DNA of 64,000 bases, taken from the NCBI GenBank assembly GCA_043228905.1, contig JBHGNT010000017.1, positions 992,001-1,056,000 on the forward strand, written 5' to 3'. The notes beneath the pieces are model-generated. The model did no database searches, had not been told where the DNA came from, and was given only the letters and a program-made list of their open reading frames with translations. The DNA is from Azolla caroliniana (Eukaryota > Polypodiophyta). Positions 50,201 to 61,593 of the stretch are shown here, one piece after another. Position numbers and translations under genes: made by a program. How positions within the stretch are numbered: position 1 is the first letter of the stretch; the number at the start of each line of letters is the position of its first letter.

Positions 50201-51714
50201 AAAGATGGGGTGAAGAGGCCTTGAAATGGGCCATGGAATGCTCATCTCGCCATGTCGCATGTAGGTCACATCAGATCTTTCGAGCTCTTCACCCAACTGT
50301 GACAAGTGACACATGTGTCTCTCTTTTAAGGTGCCTTCATCGGTGTTTGAGTAATCCATCACCACCTGTGCTTGGATTTATCATGGAGATACTGTTGTCT
50401 TTACAGGTGATTGTAGAGAATATGGAGCCAGAGAAAGTTATCCTGTACCCCCAGTTGTTTTGGGCATGTGTTGCGATGCTGCACACAGACTATGTCCATA
50501 TATATACTCAAGTACTAGAGCTCTTTGCTCGTGTGATTGACAGACTCTCTCTCCATGATCCGACAACTCAGAATGTCTTGATCTCTAGCATGCCAAAGGA
50601 TGACACTGAGAGAGAACTTGGTAAGGATTTGGGCCGCCTTGACTCAAGGGGTTATGATATTAATAGGAGGGAGGATGGTATTGGTAATGACAACGCCAAA
50701 GCTCCCATATTTGAAGGTGTACAGCCATTAGTGTTGAAGGGTCTTATGTCTACATTAAGCCATGCATCTGCTATCGAGGTTCTATCTAGAATAACCATCG
50801 ACCGTTGTGATTGTATATTAGGGAGCTCCGAGTCGCGGCTTCTTATGCACATAGTTGGGATGGTGCCTTGGCTTTGTCTACAATTGCCAAATGAGCAGAA
50901 CTTTGGTTATGAATCTCCCCTACAACATCAGAGAGCTTGCTTTATTGCTGGCAATATATCAGAATGGTGTGAAGCAAGAGGTTTGGAAGATTTGGCATCA
51001 GTTTTTAGATCATATTCAGAAACTCCATCTATATCGATTGAGGATTTTCTGGGAAGGTTGTCTCCCCTGCTATGTATTGCATGGCTTCCTCGTCATTCAG
51101 CTCTAGCCTTCGGTCATCTTCTTCGTTTGCTTGAGAACGTTCCTACCGAATATCAAAGGGTAATCCTTTTACTTCTGAAATCCCTTCTTCAATACACTCC
51201 TATGGAACCAGCTCAGACTCCTCAGGTGTATTCAATTGTTTCACAATTGGTGGAGGGTCAACTTTGTCGTGAAGCTTTGAAAGTTTTAGAGGCACTTCTA
51301 CAGAACTGCAGTAGCCATATCTCCAATTTCCATACAGACAACTCCACTACCACTGGAGGGAGACAAGATCTATATGGTGGTGTAACTGCTGGTAATGATG
51401 ACCGTCTTGAGAGGCCATCTGCAACTGCAAAGTTAGTCTCCCAAAGCTCTTTTAAGGCAAGAAGTGGCCCTCTGCAGTATTCTTCGGGTTCTGGTGGTGG
51501 ATTTCCTATGCAAACTGCATTACTTAACCATGGAAACATGGATGTGTTGCCTTCACGAGAAGCTGCCCTTCAAAATACAAGATTGGCTCTAGGGAAAGTA
51601 CTCGAGACATATGGGGCAGGAAAGCCAAGAGATGGTAGTAATTCAGTGAAGAGGAGGGATTATAAAAAGCTTGTTCCCTTTGTTCCCAATACTGTTTTGA
51701 TGAATGGTCGATAG
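35231..51714 (+). CDS. FRY: FURRY (Fry/Tao3/Mor2-type) cell-morphogenesis scaffold protein
   Basis: Giant ARM/HEAT-like scaffold which in yeast and animals binds NDR kinases to control polarised growth and cytokinesis; plant copies are less studied. Sixteen exons: 35231-35329, 38303-38421, 38865-38910, 38998-39070, 39171-39228, 39440-39535, 39622-39739, 42694-42960, 43076-43177, 43743-44352, 44439-45061, 45454-45647, 45714-45912, 47147-47266, 47711-48499, 48583-51714. All are GT-AG and in phase, 6645 nt, 2214 aa, a normal length for plant FRY. The N-terminus [19 protein letters not shown] followed by [19 protein letters not shown] is characteristic. The Furry N-terminal domain covers the first few hundred residues. 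A Ser/Gly-rich insertion ([11 protein letters not shown]..., about residues 1480-1570) lies before the C-terminal helical region, all within the 3.1-kb last exon. No frameshift or stop: apparently functional. Confidence 0.96.
35330..38302 (+). other. FRY intron 1
   Basis: A 2.97-kb intron. It contains a degenerate repeat (listed separately) and a CT microsatellite at 36425-36445. No coding sequence recognised. Confidence 0.8.
35595..35870. repeat. Degenerate roughly 60-bp repeat in FRY intron 1
   Basis: About five imperfect units of the form TTCCAAGTCAGGTTGGGAAAAATTCCCAAGAGGGATTTT follow one another (for example AAGTCAAGTTGGGGAAAA, AGTCAGGTTGAGACTAAA, AAGTCAGGTTGGGAAAAT, AAGTCGGATTAGGAAAAA, AAGTCAGGTTGGGAATAA). 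Confidence 0.75.
40385..41170 (-). mobile_element. Decayed Ty3/gypsy reverse-transcriptase fragment (minus strand)
   Basis: Read downward from 41170: [20 protein letters not shown] (fingers), [52 protein letters not shown] (palm), [12 protein letters not shown] in place of the catalytic YxDD block, EHVHHV, then [21 protein letters not shown] (thumb/connection). There are several stops and a short internal duplication of the GYCPIRIS segment. No LTRs seen. Inactive. Confidence 0.82.
41617..42095 (+). mobile_element. Second decayed Ty3/gypsy RT fragment (plus strand)
   Basis: [44 protein letters not shown], then after a frame change [38 protein letters not shown]. This is the fingers-palm of a gypsy RT with the FxDD block reduced to FIND. 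It is in opposite orientation to the neighbouring fragment and not a continuation of it, so two different insertions or a rearranged element. Confidence 0.8.
45913..47146 (+). other. FRY intron 13
   Basis: 1.2-kb GT-AG intron, AT-rich, with nothing recognised inside. Confidence 0.8.
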
Positions 51715-52555
51715 CAGCAAGAAACACTGGAATTAATCATCATCATCATGAGAAGTCATTTTGATGCATATGTACACTTATTGATTAGTAAGTAAGTTCG
51801 ATTGAAAATTTAAAGGCCTTTATTGTAATCTGTATCAAGAACAGGCCGCAAATGTAATATTTGTGTAATATAGGCTGTCTCTGTAAATACATGTACTGTG
51901 ATGCAGCTGAGTTTCAAGAATTTTCATTGCCAGTGCATAAATTATTTTGTTAAATGGGGTATAATTACATTTTGCATAAATGGGGTATAATCTCCTTTCT
52001 ACATGTGCTGTGATGCAGCAGAGTTTCTGAAATAGGTACATTGAGTTCTTCCGTGGATTAAGGAATGTGGATGTGTGTATTTTACGAAGATTCATTAACT
52101 TCAAGAAAGTTATTGATCAATCAATACACATATGGCAAGTTTTAAGTCAGAGGTTGGCCATGCAGCTTGTGCCAAGGTCGACACCTAGGAAGAAGCATTT
52201 CTATGTCATTCTTCCTCTCATTCTAGTAGTGAAACAAAAGTGGGAATCTTAAACAGTCAACAGTAGACATTTGTTTCTATAACCTAAAGACATACTAAGG
52301 AAGAATTGTAAAAGATGGATAATTTTATACATTCTGCACAAATGTTCATTTATTTTCTGAAAATAGAGACATTAACCAACTAGGCTAATATGCTTTTATG
52401 GTAATCGAGAATACCCTTATATATCCACAATGATTGCCCAATGTGCCAAAACTTCGAGATCCCTTGGTATGTGCCAACAACTTGTCTTCATCTAAGTAGG
52501 GTCCCTAAGTGACATGTTTTGGTCCCCCTATCATTATCGCCTAATTGTTTAGGGA

Positions 52556-52755
52556 CCCAACCCTTAAGTGCAAGGACTCATGATGCTAATTTGTTTGTAT
52601 GAAAAGATAATCCAAATGATTGGACCATGTATGGTTTCTTCCAATAAGAACTATCCCAACCCTTAAGTGCAAGGACCCATGATGCTAATTTGTTTGTACA
52701 AAAAGATAATCCAAATGATTGGACCACGTATGGTTTCTTCCAATAGGGAGTATCC
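52556..52755. repeat. 99-bp tandem duplication
   Basis: CCCTTAAGTGCAAGGACxCATGATGCTAATTTGTTTGTA at 52561 recurs at 52660. Both copies end TGGACCA(T/C)GTATGGTTTCTTCCAATA. Confidence 0.93.
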
Positions 52756-53021
52756 CAAACAACGATTTGAATCAAGTATCAGAACTTAACGAGTTGGAAG
52801 ATGTTGAACTATCTTGAAGGGCTAGTTAGAGCATGGATTGTTATCCATAGAAGCGTTTCAAACGATGATGAGACTAGTTCCCAACATTTGTGCAAAAGAT
52901 GATATTTGTTTCAAACGAGTACTGCTTTTAGATGGTGTTTGCTATGCCATTTAATCTCCCCCGGATGGTGAGCAATAACCAAAATGAGACTTAGGAGATA
53001 CCTATTGAATAATAAAAAATT

Positions 53022-53280
53022 AGCACGATTCATACAACTCTTTTTAAACGTGACTCTCTTTTTATGTCATTCACTGCATTGAAAGACAATGAATCGAACG
53101 CAACATAACAAGCCTACGAAGGTGTTCACATGTAGAACCCAGAGTACCTCTACACGTCTCGGTATTCACCTGCCCGATCAGAAAACATCAGCACGATTCA
53201 CGTGACTCTCTTTTAATGTCATTCACTGCATTGAAAGACAATGGATCCAAAACACATCATAACAAATCCTAAGAAGGTGT
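53022..53280. repeat. Roughly 170-bp spaced direct repeat
   Basis: CACGATTCA...CGTGACTCTCTTTT(T)ATGTCATTCACTGCATTGAAAGACAATG(A/G)AT and the following AACATAACAA...CCTA(C/A)GAAGGTGT occur at about 53025-53125 and again at about 53192-53280. Confidence 0.85.
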
Positions 53281-53440
53281 AGCACAATTACAAATCGGAA
53301 AGAACCCGGATATATCCCGATAGAAATAGGTCACAGAAAACCTTGTTTGATGACAAGCGACTTGTTCTTCTTCTTGGTCACTGCCGAACCAGTATACTAA
53401 CACGACCCTAAGTGTGAAACAGAAATCCAACTTCACCTTT

Positions 53441-53477
53441 ACCCTAACCCTAACCCTAACCCTAATGCCCTATAAAT
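53441..53477 (+). promoter_or_regulatory. Telomere-repeat (telo-box) array plus TATA box
   Basis: ACCCTAACCCTAACCCTAACCCTAA (53441-53465) is four tandem plant-telomere-like units, followed six bases later by TATAAAT (53471-53477). Telo-boxes next to TATA boxes are a known arrangement in plant promoters of growth-related genes. It fits a promoter for the transcript that would contain the ATG at 53561. Confidence 0.6.
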
Positions 53478-53560
53478 TCATAACTCCTCGCACCTCCTCC
53501 CTGCACCTGTGTTTCTGAGAATTCAACATTCTGTTGTGAAGAAGAACCGTGTTTCTAACT

Positions 53561-55558
53561 ATGTCTGGACATCTGATGTACCCTGTTGAGAAACGCCAAG
53601 ATCATCTGAGCAGAATCTCACTCATCTCATTGTCGCTGTGTTTTCTTTAAGGTGCATCTCGTCGTCGTCGCCGTCATCTTCTTCCATTTCTTCGTCGTTA
53701 CCTCCTGTTCAAATTTCCTTCCAATGCATCTTATACCAGCTTCTACACGAGCCATTAGTGTCTGCTCAAACTGAAGTTAAATCAGATGCTATAATAAAAC
53801 AGAGATCGGAGGATTTGGGATTATGGTTACATAGAATCCTTCATTCTCTATCTCTTCTCCACGGATACTTACCAGACCGGTTTTTTGGCTCTTTTTTAAT
53901 GCATTCTGGTCCAAATGATCCGTCAGACAGTTTAGTAAGTTCATTTTTTTTTACAATTCTCCACTGAAAGTTGCGTTACATCGGCTTCATGGTTCACAGC
54001 TATAGTGCCTTTCCTCATTTTGTACAGCCACAGGCTTGTCTTCTCGTCGTTTATAGATCTTTTTTCCCTGATGCAAACTATATTGGAATTTCCTGATGAT
54101 GTAACATTTGAGACGGGCGGTCTGAAATGATGCCGTGTTGATTGTCTCTCTACATACATGTTTAGATATCTGAACATGGCTGAAAGGAGGTTTTCGTGGA
54201 TTTACTATTCATTTCTTTCCGTGATCTTAGGATTGAAGGCCAATATTGGTGATTTGTTTTATTATTGAGGTGCTTATTTGTTTTAATGTCGATTCATTGC
54301 TGCATGGCACGTTTTGGCTTTTTGTGCTCGATTTTTTCTTCTTTCCATTTTTGATTTGTTATTTTTTTACTGTAGTGGAACTTCTTGTCTTTTAAGATTC
54401 TTCAGAGATTTCTGATCGGACTTTTTCGTGTTTTTGGTTTTCATCACCTCCCTATTCCTCTTTTGAATTTCTTAGTTATTGATTCAAATTGCCTCTGATA
54501 GACATTTTCGTGTTTTTGGTTTTGATCACCTCCCTATTCCTCTTTTGCATTTCTTCGTTATTGATTCAAATTGCCTCTGATAGACATTTTCGTGTTTTCC
54601 TTTTTCATCACCTCCCTTTTCCTCTTTTGAATTTCGTCTTTAGTATTGATCTTTTTAATTTTGGCAAATGATGATTGTTAAACCAGTCTTATTCTACACT
54701 CTGAATTCAAGTGATGTGACAAGTATTATCACCTCTGACAAACTGATGCCAACATTTTGAACTTGTTTATTCTTCACATAACAATCATTGATAAATTATG
54801 AGAGTTAAGCCAGATTCTTTTTTGATTAACAATATATTAGAGAACAATAAATTAGGGTTGAGATATTCACAGAAGCTTGGGTTCTGATCATGGGTCGTTT
54901 TAAATCATACGAAGCATTCCACTGATTTAAAATACGGAATCATAGCACTGATAAGTAATATCTGTAAATTGTTTAAAGTAGTTAAACGCAATGGTAGTAA
55001 CTGGAATTAAGTTCTGTCAGGACCGTCGAATGGTAAAATTTGGAGCATCACAAAAATGTGTTATAGCTGATGCCCTCCCAAGTAATTTATGACTTGGTCA
55101 AAAGAGGGAACTCTCTGGTTGTGATCGTGAATTTATTTCTGCAACGTTTTACATGTCTACAGTGAACTCTATCATTCTATCTCAGAATGTGCAGCATGGA
55201 TGCTCCGAGTAAAGAAGTGTGCCCGCGATCAAATTTTGTTATAGAAAAAATGAATAGAGTGACAAGAAGATTATAATATCGGTGATTGTAGACTGCTGAA
55301 GCTATTCTTGATTATAGTGAACGCCGTTGCAATGTGGAGATGCAGGATCGTTGTGTGCCTGTGTTTGATCTCGCCGCACTTATTCGTCACTGTATTATGT
55401 TCCCAATTCCAAATCAAACAGAAAGCATGTGGAGGAACTGGGATTCCTTCTTCAAGCTTCCTTCCAGTTATGTTACAATATGCACTTCTCCCCGATTTAG
55501 TCTTGAGAACACCATCAAATGGATCAGCTTACTCAGCCATGTATGGCAGTGGCACTGA
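53561..55558 (+). CDS. Probable two- or three-exon gene of unknown function
   Basis: An open frame runs from 53590 to 53934 (Ser-rich start, then LYQLLHEPLVSAQTEV...LGLWLHRILHSLSLLHGYL...HSGPNDPSDSL) and ends at a good donor TTA|GTAAGT. The next phase-compatible piece starts after TTGTAG at 55292 (TAEAILDYSERRCNVEMQ...FDLAALIRHCIMFPIPNQT...FFKLPSSYVTICTSP) and stops at 55558. Neither piece has its own ATG. ATG 53561 (MSGHLM) could be joined to the frame by a short intron 53578-53651 (GAT|GTACCC ... TTTAAG|GTGCATC), which would give a protein of about 190 residues. That join is inference. Family not recognised; the composition of the joined piece looks like real, non-repetitive protein. Confidence 0.45.
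53935..55291 (+). other. Putative intron of the unknown gene
   Basis: 1.36 kb of T-rich DNA. A roughly 95-bp phrase (GATAGACATTTTCGTGTTTT...CATCACCTCCCTATTCCTCTTTTG) occurs about three times between 54400 and 54640, a local tandem repeat. No coding signal. Confidence 0.5.
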
Positions 55559-58500
55559 GCGTGCCTATGGAGAAGCTTTGTGTGATGGAGCGGCTTTCAA
55601 GGGTTGCGGGACCTGCAATGGATGCCTTTCTTTCCTGAAGGACCACATTCTTCAATTCTGTAGCTCTTCCACCCAAGTCCTTGTGTGGGCCCATGAGTGC
55701 TTTATTCACTTTGATATAAACCCATTTTGATGGTAGAATTTTATCACTGCATCCATGTCCTGGAAACTATGTCCTAATGAGTGCTTTATTTGCTAATGAA
55801 AACCCTATTTTGATGTAGAAATTACATTTCCTAATGAGTGCTTTATTCCCTTTGATATAAACCCATATTGATGGTAGAAATTTGTCACTGGATTGATGGT
55901 AGTCCAAACCACATTTGTTTTTGTATAGAAGTAGATAATTGCATGTCCTAACATGTCCTAGTTGTATAGATGAAAGGAATGTGTCTGTTGGAACAAATGG
56001 AAGGTTGAGCCCAAATCGGGTATGGATATGCTATTTTCTCTCTGCTTTCATCCTCCAATTGGACATTTCATGCGAGTGCTTTATGAGTCGCTGGCAATTC
56101 AGTGTTCTGTGTGCCCAATTTCCGTCTCTTTTGTGAGATTTATATCTTGTATTGTATTTAGTTACAGTTGCTTTGTAAGATGTATGGTAAGGAGCATTTT
56201 TCTTATGTTATAATTTCAGTTTGAAAAAATGTATTTGTTGTGCCAGGAACATTAAGCCAGTGTTGAAAGGAGGATGACTTTTAAAAGTGAATTGCACCAC
56301 ATTATCATGCTGAGCTTTGACTAGACATTCATGTCACACAAACTATATGTTTGTTCCTTCAAAAGTTGCTGTGTTTTGGACATTGTTATGTGTTTGCCAC
56401 AATTTAATGAATTTCCTCCACTTTCTAGGCAATCAAATTTTGTGTAGCATGTAGTGAAGTAGTCGTGTCCTTCATAATGTCATGGCTTTCCTATCGACCT
56501 GATTCGTGGCTTGATTAGGATGTTGGGCTAGTTAAGTCTTAATTGGTGCTCGCTCTTGCTGGTATGATTGAAACCTTAGTATGAACCATACGTGCATTCG
56601 CATCCGTGAATGGTTCAATCATTCGCGAAAGAAAAACTCCCTCAAAGAATGATAAATACCATACTTTTGGATTAACTATTTATTATGAGGTAGATAAGCC
56701 TAAAAATGAAAAAAAAGAACACAAGAATGTTTGCATAACATTCGCATTCGTTTTCCAACGTAGGAAAACGAATGTTATACTAGACGAACACGAATTTTAC
56801 GTACTATGATTGAAACCTTGTCATTGGAAAAATATTTGTCCCAAACCGAAGTATTAATGCTTGGGTGTTTTTCAATTTGGTTAGGTTAAAATAAAGTACT
56901 AGAAAATAATTTTCTGGGTATTTCGAGGAGATTGACATTGTCAGCTATGAAAAATGGTTAGGATAGTCTAATGTTATGTGCGCTACATTGGCTACTTTAC
57001 ATGTTTGGTTGAGTGTGGGTTTAAGGCATGCACCGTAAGTCTATATATTGAGGTGGGACAAGGTGTGCAATTTCATTTGTCCTTGTGTGGAAAGATAGGC
57101 CCTATTGTGTATAAAAACGCCATCTTAATCAATCTGCAAACATTGTCAATACACTCATATTGCTTTTTTTTATGAAGAAAAGAACATTCTATTGAGTAAT
57201 CGTGTTGTCATTATGTTTTCTTATGGCTTTTTTAAAGGACATACAATTCATAATGTTAAATTTATGAATGTGTACTATTTGGAATATCGCTTTCTTATGA
57301 AGAAAAAATTTGGAATATCGTTGTCTTATGAAGAAAAAAACATTGTTAGCCACAATGCTCTATGGATGACTCTCTCATAGGTCATGTCCCCCATGGAAGA
57401 AGCACATTCACAATTGAGATTGTTGAAGAGCCAATATGATGGCCTTAAGGGCGGCTTCGAGGGAGTTGAAAGACAACGAATAGCCTTCATCCAATAATGG
57501 TCGTCCTCTCCCTTGAGTCAGTGGGCATCCACAAGATGGAGCTATCGCGTCCCCTCAGGGATTTGTACATAATCGTCTCATTTGTAAAATTTTATAACTA
57601 ATGGAAGGAGTTCTTTTTTGAAAAAAAAGAGAAATAATAATATTATTATTATTATTTGCATATGAGATGTAGATAGCATCAATATTTTTAATGTGATTCA
57701 ATATCTTTTGGAGAACCCTCTATGTATGACAATGAAAGAGTTTATGATACTGGTATGAAGTTACAATATGGAGTCAATATAAATTTTACCAATATGCAAA
57801 GGGAATGTTGTTATAATTAAAAGTATTGGTTAACTCTTACATACCTAAGAATAAGGCTCATTATTGACAATGGATTCATGATCAAATCATAACCTTTTGA
57901 AAGAGTAAACATTAATAAAATACATATATAGAGTTTAGAAACATGGGTTTCTTGACCATAATTTGAATCGTTGCTTGTTAGTGAACGCATTTTCAATAAG
58001 ATCAAATCTAACAAGATTATCATAGAATTCCATGTACCAAATTAATCTAAAGTACATGCACTATAGTAAACTAAGGCAACCAAGTATCATATTGCTAGCA
58101 CTGCGATCGATTGCATGTGCCATGAATTGAAATTATTATGGCTTGTATATACTTAAAGACGAATAGTACTAGGTGCAGACAATGTTTTCATATATCACTC
58201 TAGATTTCCCTTGCCCTAGACAAATATAAACATTGTGGAAAATATATGAGTTGTTGTGGTTCGATGAATTTGTCTAGCTTGTTCTAATCAATATTATCTT
58301 GAAATGAACCAAGGAGTTCATTATATTATTTTCTTTAGACCATTACACTAACTCTACTTGTTAATGTTAATTAAAATAGAATCTTTAATAGAAACTAAAA
58401 GTGTTGTTGTTGTTGTGGCTCTAGGATTTGTCTACTAACAGCTTCATTGTGTGGCCAATTTGATATGGGTTTCTTAGGGGGGGGTCTCAAAAACAGGTAA

Positions 58501-59100
58501 ATGCATATTACAAGCATATGTTTAGGAGCAAATGATGATTTCTAGCTAATAAACACCAATGTTGTATGATGAGAATATAGGGTTTCGAAGCAAAGACCAT
58601 TGCTTGGGACATAACAAGTTAGATTTCGATGCAAAGACTAATACCAAAAACACACCACCATGCTCAAATATATGGGCATTAAGTTTAACAGCGAGCGAGA
58701 CCTTAGAGTTGAAAAAGAGTACCGGGTAGGGAATTCGGAAGTCTAAAAGTCCCCGATATGACAAGACAAAGGCTATGCTTGTCACGCTTATATTTCTCAA
58801 AGATAAAAACTATCCCAGCTTTTTTTGACCGGAGAATATACGCTACTATGAGTACGAGGGGCACATTTGAGATTAGGGTAGAAAATACATTTTGACTACA
58901 TACTACAATTTGGTGTGCATTTGGTCCTCGGTCGCACAAGGGCAGCAACTAACTAACAAGCATTCCAAATTTAGTGCCCTTTGAAAGGCTCTCTCTCTCT
59001 CTCTCTCTCTCTGTGGAAGGAAAGAAACAACAAAAACAAGAAGACAAAAATGGAAGAAGAAGAAGAAGAAGAAGACGGTCAGAGAATGGGGACTAGTAAA
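55559..59100. other. AT-rich intergenic DNA
   Basis: After the unknown gene, 55559-55880 repeats TGAGTGCTTTATT(C)xxTTTGATATAAACCCAT two to three times. An open frame continues to 55730 in another register. From 56.2 to 59 kb I see only short frames, a TTATTA run (57639-57657) and a CT microsatellite (58991-59012). No gene or mobile element recognised. Confidence 0.45.
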
Positions 59101-59150
59101 AAAAGAACCTATTTTACATTAGATATATATATATATATATATATATATAA
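58990..59150. repeat. CT, GAA and TA microsatellites
   Basis: (CT)n at about 58991-59012, (GAA)n at about 59053-59075 and (AT)n at about 59124-59148. They lie in the 5' flank of the ENTH gene. Confidence 0.9.
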
Positions 59151-59199
59151 TGTATCATGCGGTTTGGAAGGTTGGAATAATATTGTGTGATGGATTTGA

Positions 59200-59708
59200 C
59201 AGATCAATAGAAGAAGCAGAAGACATGTTTTGATTCTCTCTCAGGAAAAGGAAAACTCATCTTCCATTCATTTATGACTTGTGGGGGGGCCTCACTTCTC
59301 TCCTGATCTCCATTCCACCATCATCATCTTCTTCTTCATCAATTAAGAAGAAGCAGGAAAGACCTCCCTCTTCTTCTCTCAATACAACCCATCTTCCATT
59401 TCAAGACTTAGATTCAATTGTCCTCCTCACCATCATCCTTACTCATTTTCATCAAATCTTCTAGAAGAAGAAAACGAAGATTGATTCTCTCTTAGGAACC
59501 CATCTCCCACCCTCTGTTTTTAAGACTTGGGGATTCGATTATCTTCCTCCCCGTTATCATTTTGTTTGCATCAAATTAGAAGAAGAGGGGGAAACAGAAG
59601 AATTTTGATTCGCTCATATAACCCATCTTCCATCTTCCATTTTAAGGCTTGGGTTAAATTCCCAGGATCCCTACTCCATCATCATCATCATCATCATCAA
59701 TAAAGTCA
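59200..59708 (+). promoter_or_regulatory. Leader/5' flank of ENTH gene with CATCTTCCATT repeats
   Basis: Several degenerate copies of GATTCTCTC...CCCATCTTCCATTT...AAGACTT...GATTC follow each other (59230, 59390, 59475, 59610), ending in (CAT)n at 59680-59698 just before the ATG. Pyrimidine-rich, likely 5' UTR; promoter elements not resolved. Confidence 0.5.
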
Positions 59709-61593
59709 ATGGCGTTGGAGGTGTTAAAGAAGCACGCCTCTTTCTTCATCAGAGAGAAATTGAACGAGGCTCGCCTTGCTCTCACGGGCGTCTCTCAGAT
59801 TGAGCTGTATGTTTGCCCGTTTTCTCTTTCATTCATTTCTTCATCGATTCACACATTCATTCATCCATTCATTTTTCTTCTTCCTTTATTCTCATGCTCT
59901 TATTTTCTTCGGGTTTAGGATTTAGGGTTTAGGGTTTGTATCTCATGTCTGTATGTTTGCAAAAAGCGAGGAAAAATCTGAATGTGTGTGTTCATTACTG
60001 AAGCGGTTCATGATTCCATTAAATGCATAGGTTGACTGAGGAAGCAACAAATGAGGATCCGTGGGGTCCAGAGACGAAGACCATGGCTATGGTAGCAGAG
60101 GCAGCTTTTGAACTAGAGGAATATGAGAGAATTGTGCAAGTACTACACAGTAGGTAAGTAACCAAAGATATTCTTGTAACGTCTTGAGGCACTATACAAA
60201 AAGAAATATCGTTGACACAAGTAAACAGGAACCAGTTTTCCAAACTAGAACGCCGTCGCCATTAGAAGCACCAAGGGCAATCAGAACCAATACTAGACAT
60301 AATCGTTAAATATGTGTTTAACGATTCAGATATGTGTCTGAATCTTTAAAGTTTTTAGATTGTGTGAGGTAGCAAAGATTCAGATATAGAACTCTTTATA
60401 TCATTTGGCGTTTGATCCTTTTTTATACTTCTGAAGCTAGTTTTGCTAACATATCAGTATTATTTTTCATAGCACAAGCAGCTTTTGACATCCATTTAAG
60501 TTTACTTCACTTGCGGAAAATTTCAATGAAACTATCTCTTCTTGCACCTGCACAGGAATTGTTTGTTTTTCTCCATTATCTTGGTTTTCAAAATTGAAAC
60601 ATGAGTTTGTAAACTTCTCCTGATTATTTTTAAAAACGCACTGTTAATTACTATGTGGGGATGTGATGTATATTGATCTATTGTGTAGATTGCTCAAGTG
60701 CAAAAAAAAAGTAATATTGAGTTTGATATGAAGTTCATTGTTCAAATTAAGGTAGGAATCAGCCAAAATTAAAGTAAAGTTCCCTAGGATTTAGGGTGGC
60801 ATTATAAGTATATGTAAGCTACTACATCACATTGCATAGTAGTGTCAATTTTCTTAGCACTTTCCATTTATTATTCAGGCTGGAGAGGAATCAAAAAACG
60901 TCGTGGAGACAGCTTTATAAAACACTTGTTGTGCTGGAATATCTTCTTGTACGCGGCCCATATAGCCTAGCAAATGAGTTTACTAATGTCATGTCTCGTT
61001 TAGAAGACCTCTCTCAATTCCAATTTATAGACCATCAAGGGTAACCAAATTTTTCACTTTGTAAATTATAACTAGTTTTCTTTGCGTAAACCATGATTCA
61101 TGTGGCTGTGTGTTTCATGTCCAGATTCGACAAAGGTTCTATGGTCAGGAAAAAGGCTGAAAGAGTACTAGAGTTATTGAATGATCCCAAATTTTGGAAG
61201 GAAGAAAGATCGCGTGCTCCTAAAGTGTCAGGTGGCATCGAAGGATTTGGTAGTACAATGAATGCTACTAGGTCAGAAGATCCCAAAGAGAGATTTTCAG
61301 CTAAAAATGACAGTATCAGTTTTCACAACAAAGGACTGTCAGGTAATATTAATACTAGGTTAGAAACTTCTGAACAAAGATTTTCAGGAAAAAAAACTAT
61401 ATCAATGCAAGATAGGCATAGTGAACATGCCATACTCTTAAACAAGGATGAATCAAAGTCATACGATAGAAGTATAAGCTGCCCAAGTGATTACCATGAC
61501 ATGCTACTTGAAGATGTTACAAATGCATTATTGGGCACAGAATCTGATGTCTCACTAGCAAGACTTTCTACTCAAAAATCAAAAATTTTCTAG
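59709..61593 (+). CDS. ENTH-domain (epsin-like) clathrin adaptor protein
   Basis: Binds phosphoinositide membranes and helps clathrin-vesicle formation at the plasma membrane or trans-Golgi. Four exons, 59709-59806, 60031-60153, 60879-61040 and 61125-61593, join in frame (852 nt, 283 aa). The ENTH domain fills residues 1-130: ELLTEEATNEDPWGP is the hallmark, followed by SWRQLYKTLVVLEYLLVRGP (helices 5-6) and KAERVLELLNDPKFWKEER at the end. The tail is polar, Lys/Ser-rich, with two degenerate ERFSA/ERFSG repeats. I see no UIM, NPF or clathrin-box motif, so it is one of the short plant ENTH proteins rather than a full epsin. The start is the first ATG, in good context. Confidence 0.92.
60154..60878 (+). 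other. ENTH gene intron 2
   Basis: 725-bp AT-rich GT-AG intron without recognised content. Confidence 0.85.

Larger units (their letters stand above)
51715..53440. other. FRY 3' UTR and intergenic DNA with local duplications
   Basis: The first few hundred bases are presumably FRY 3' UTR. Further on are two small duplications (separate entries). No gene recognised. Confidence 0.5.

Noticed and set aside
55308-55730. 140-codon frame overlapping the second exon of the unknown gene in another register
   Set aside because: The alternative frame is continuous with a phase-matched splice acceptor at 55292 and the upstream exon; this one is not.
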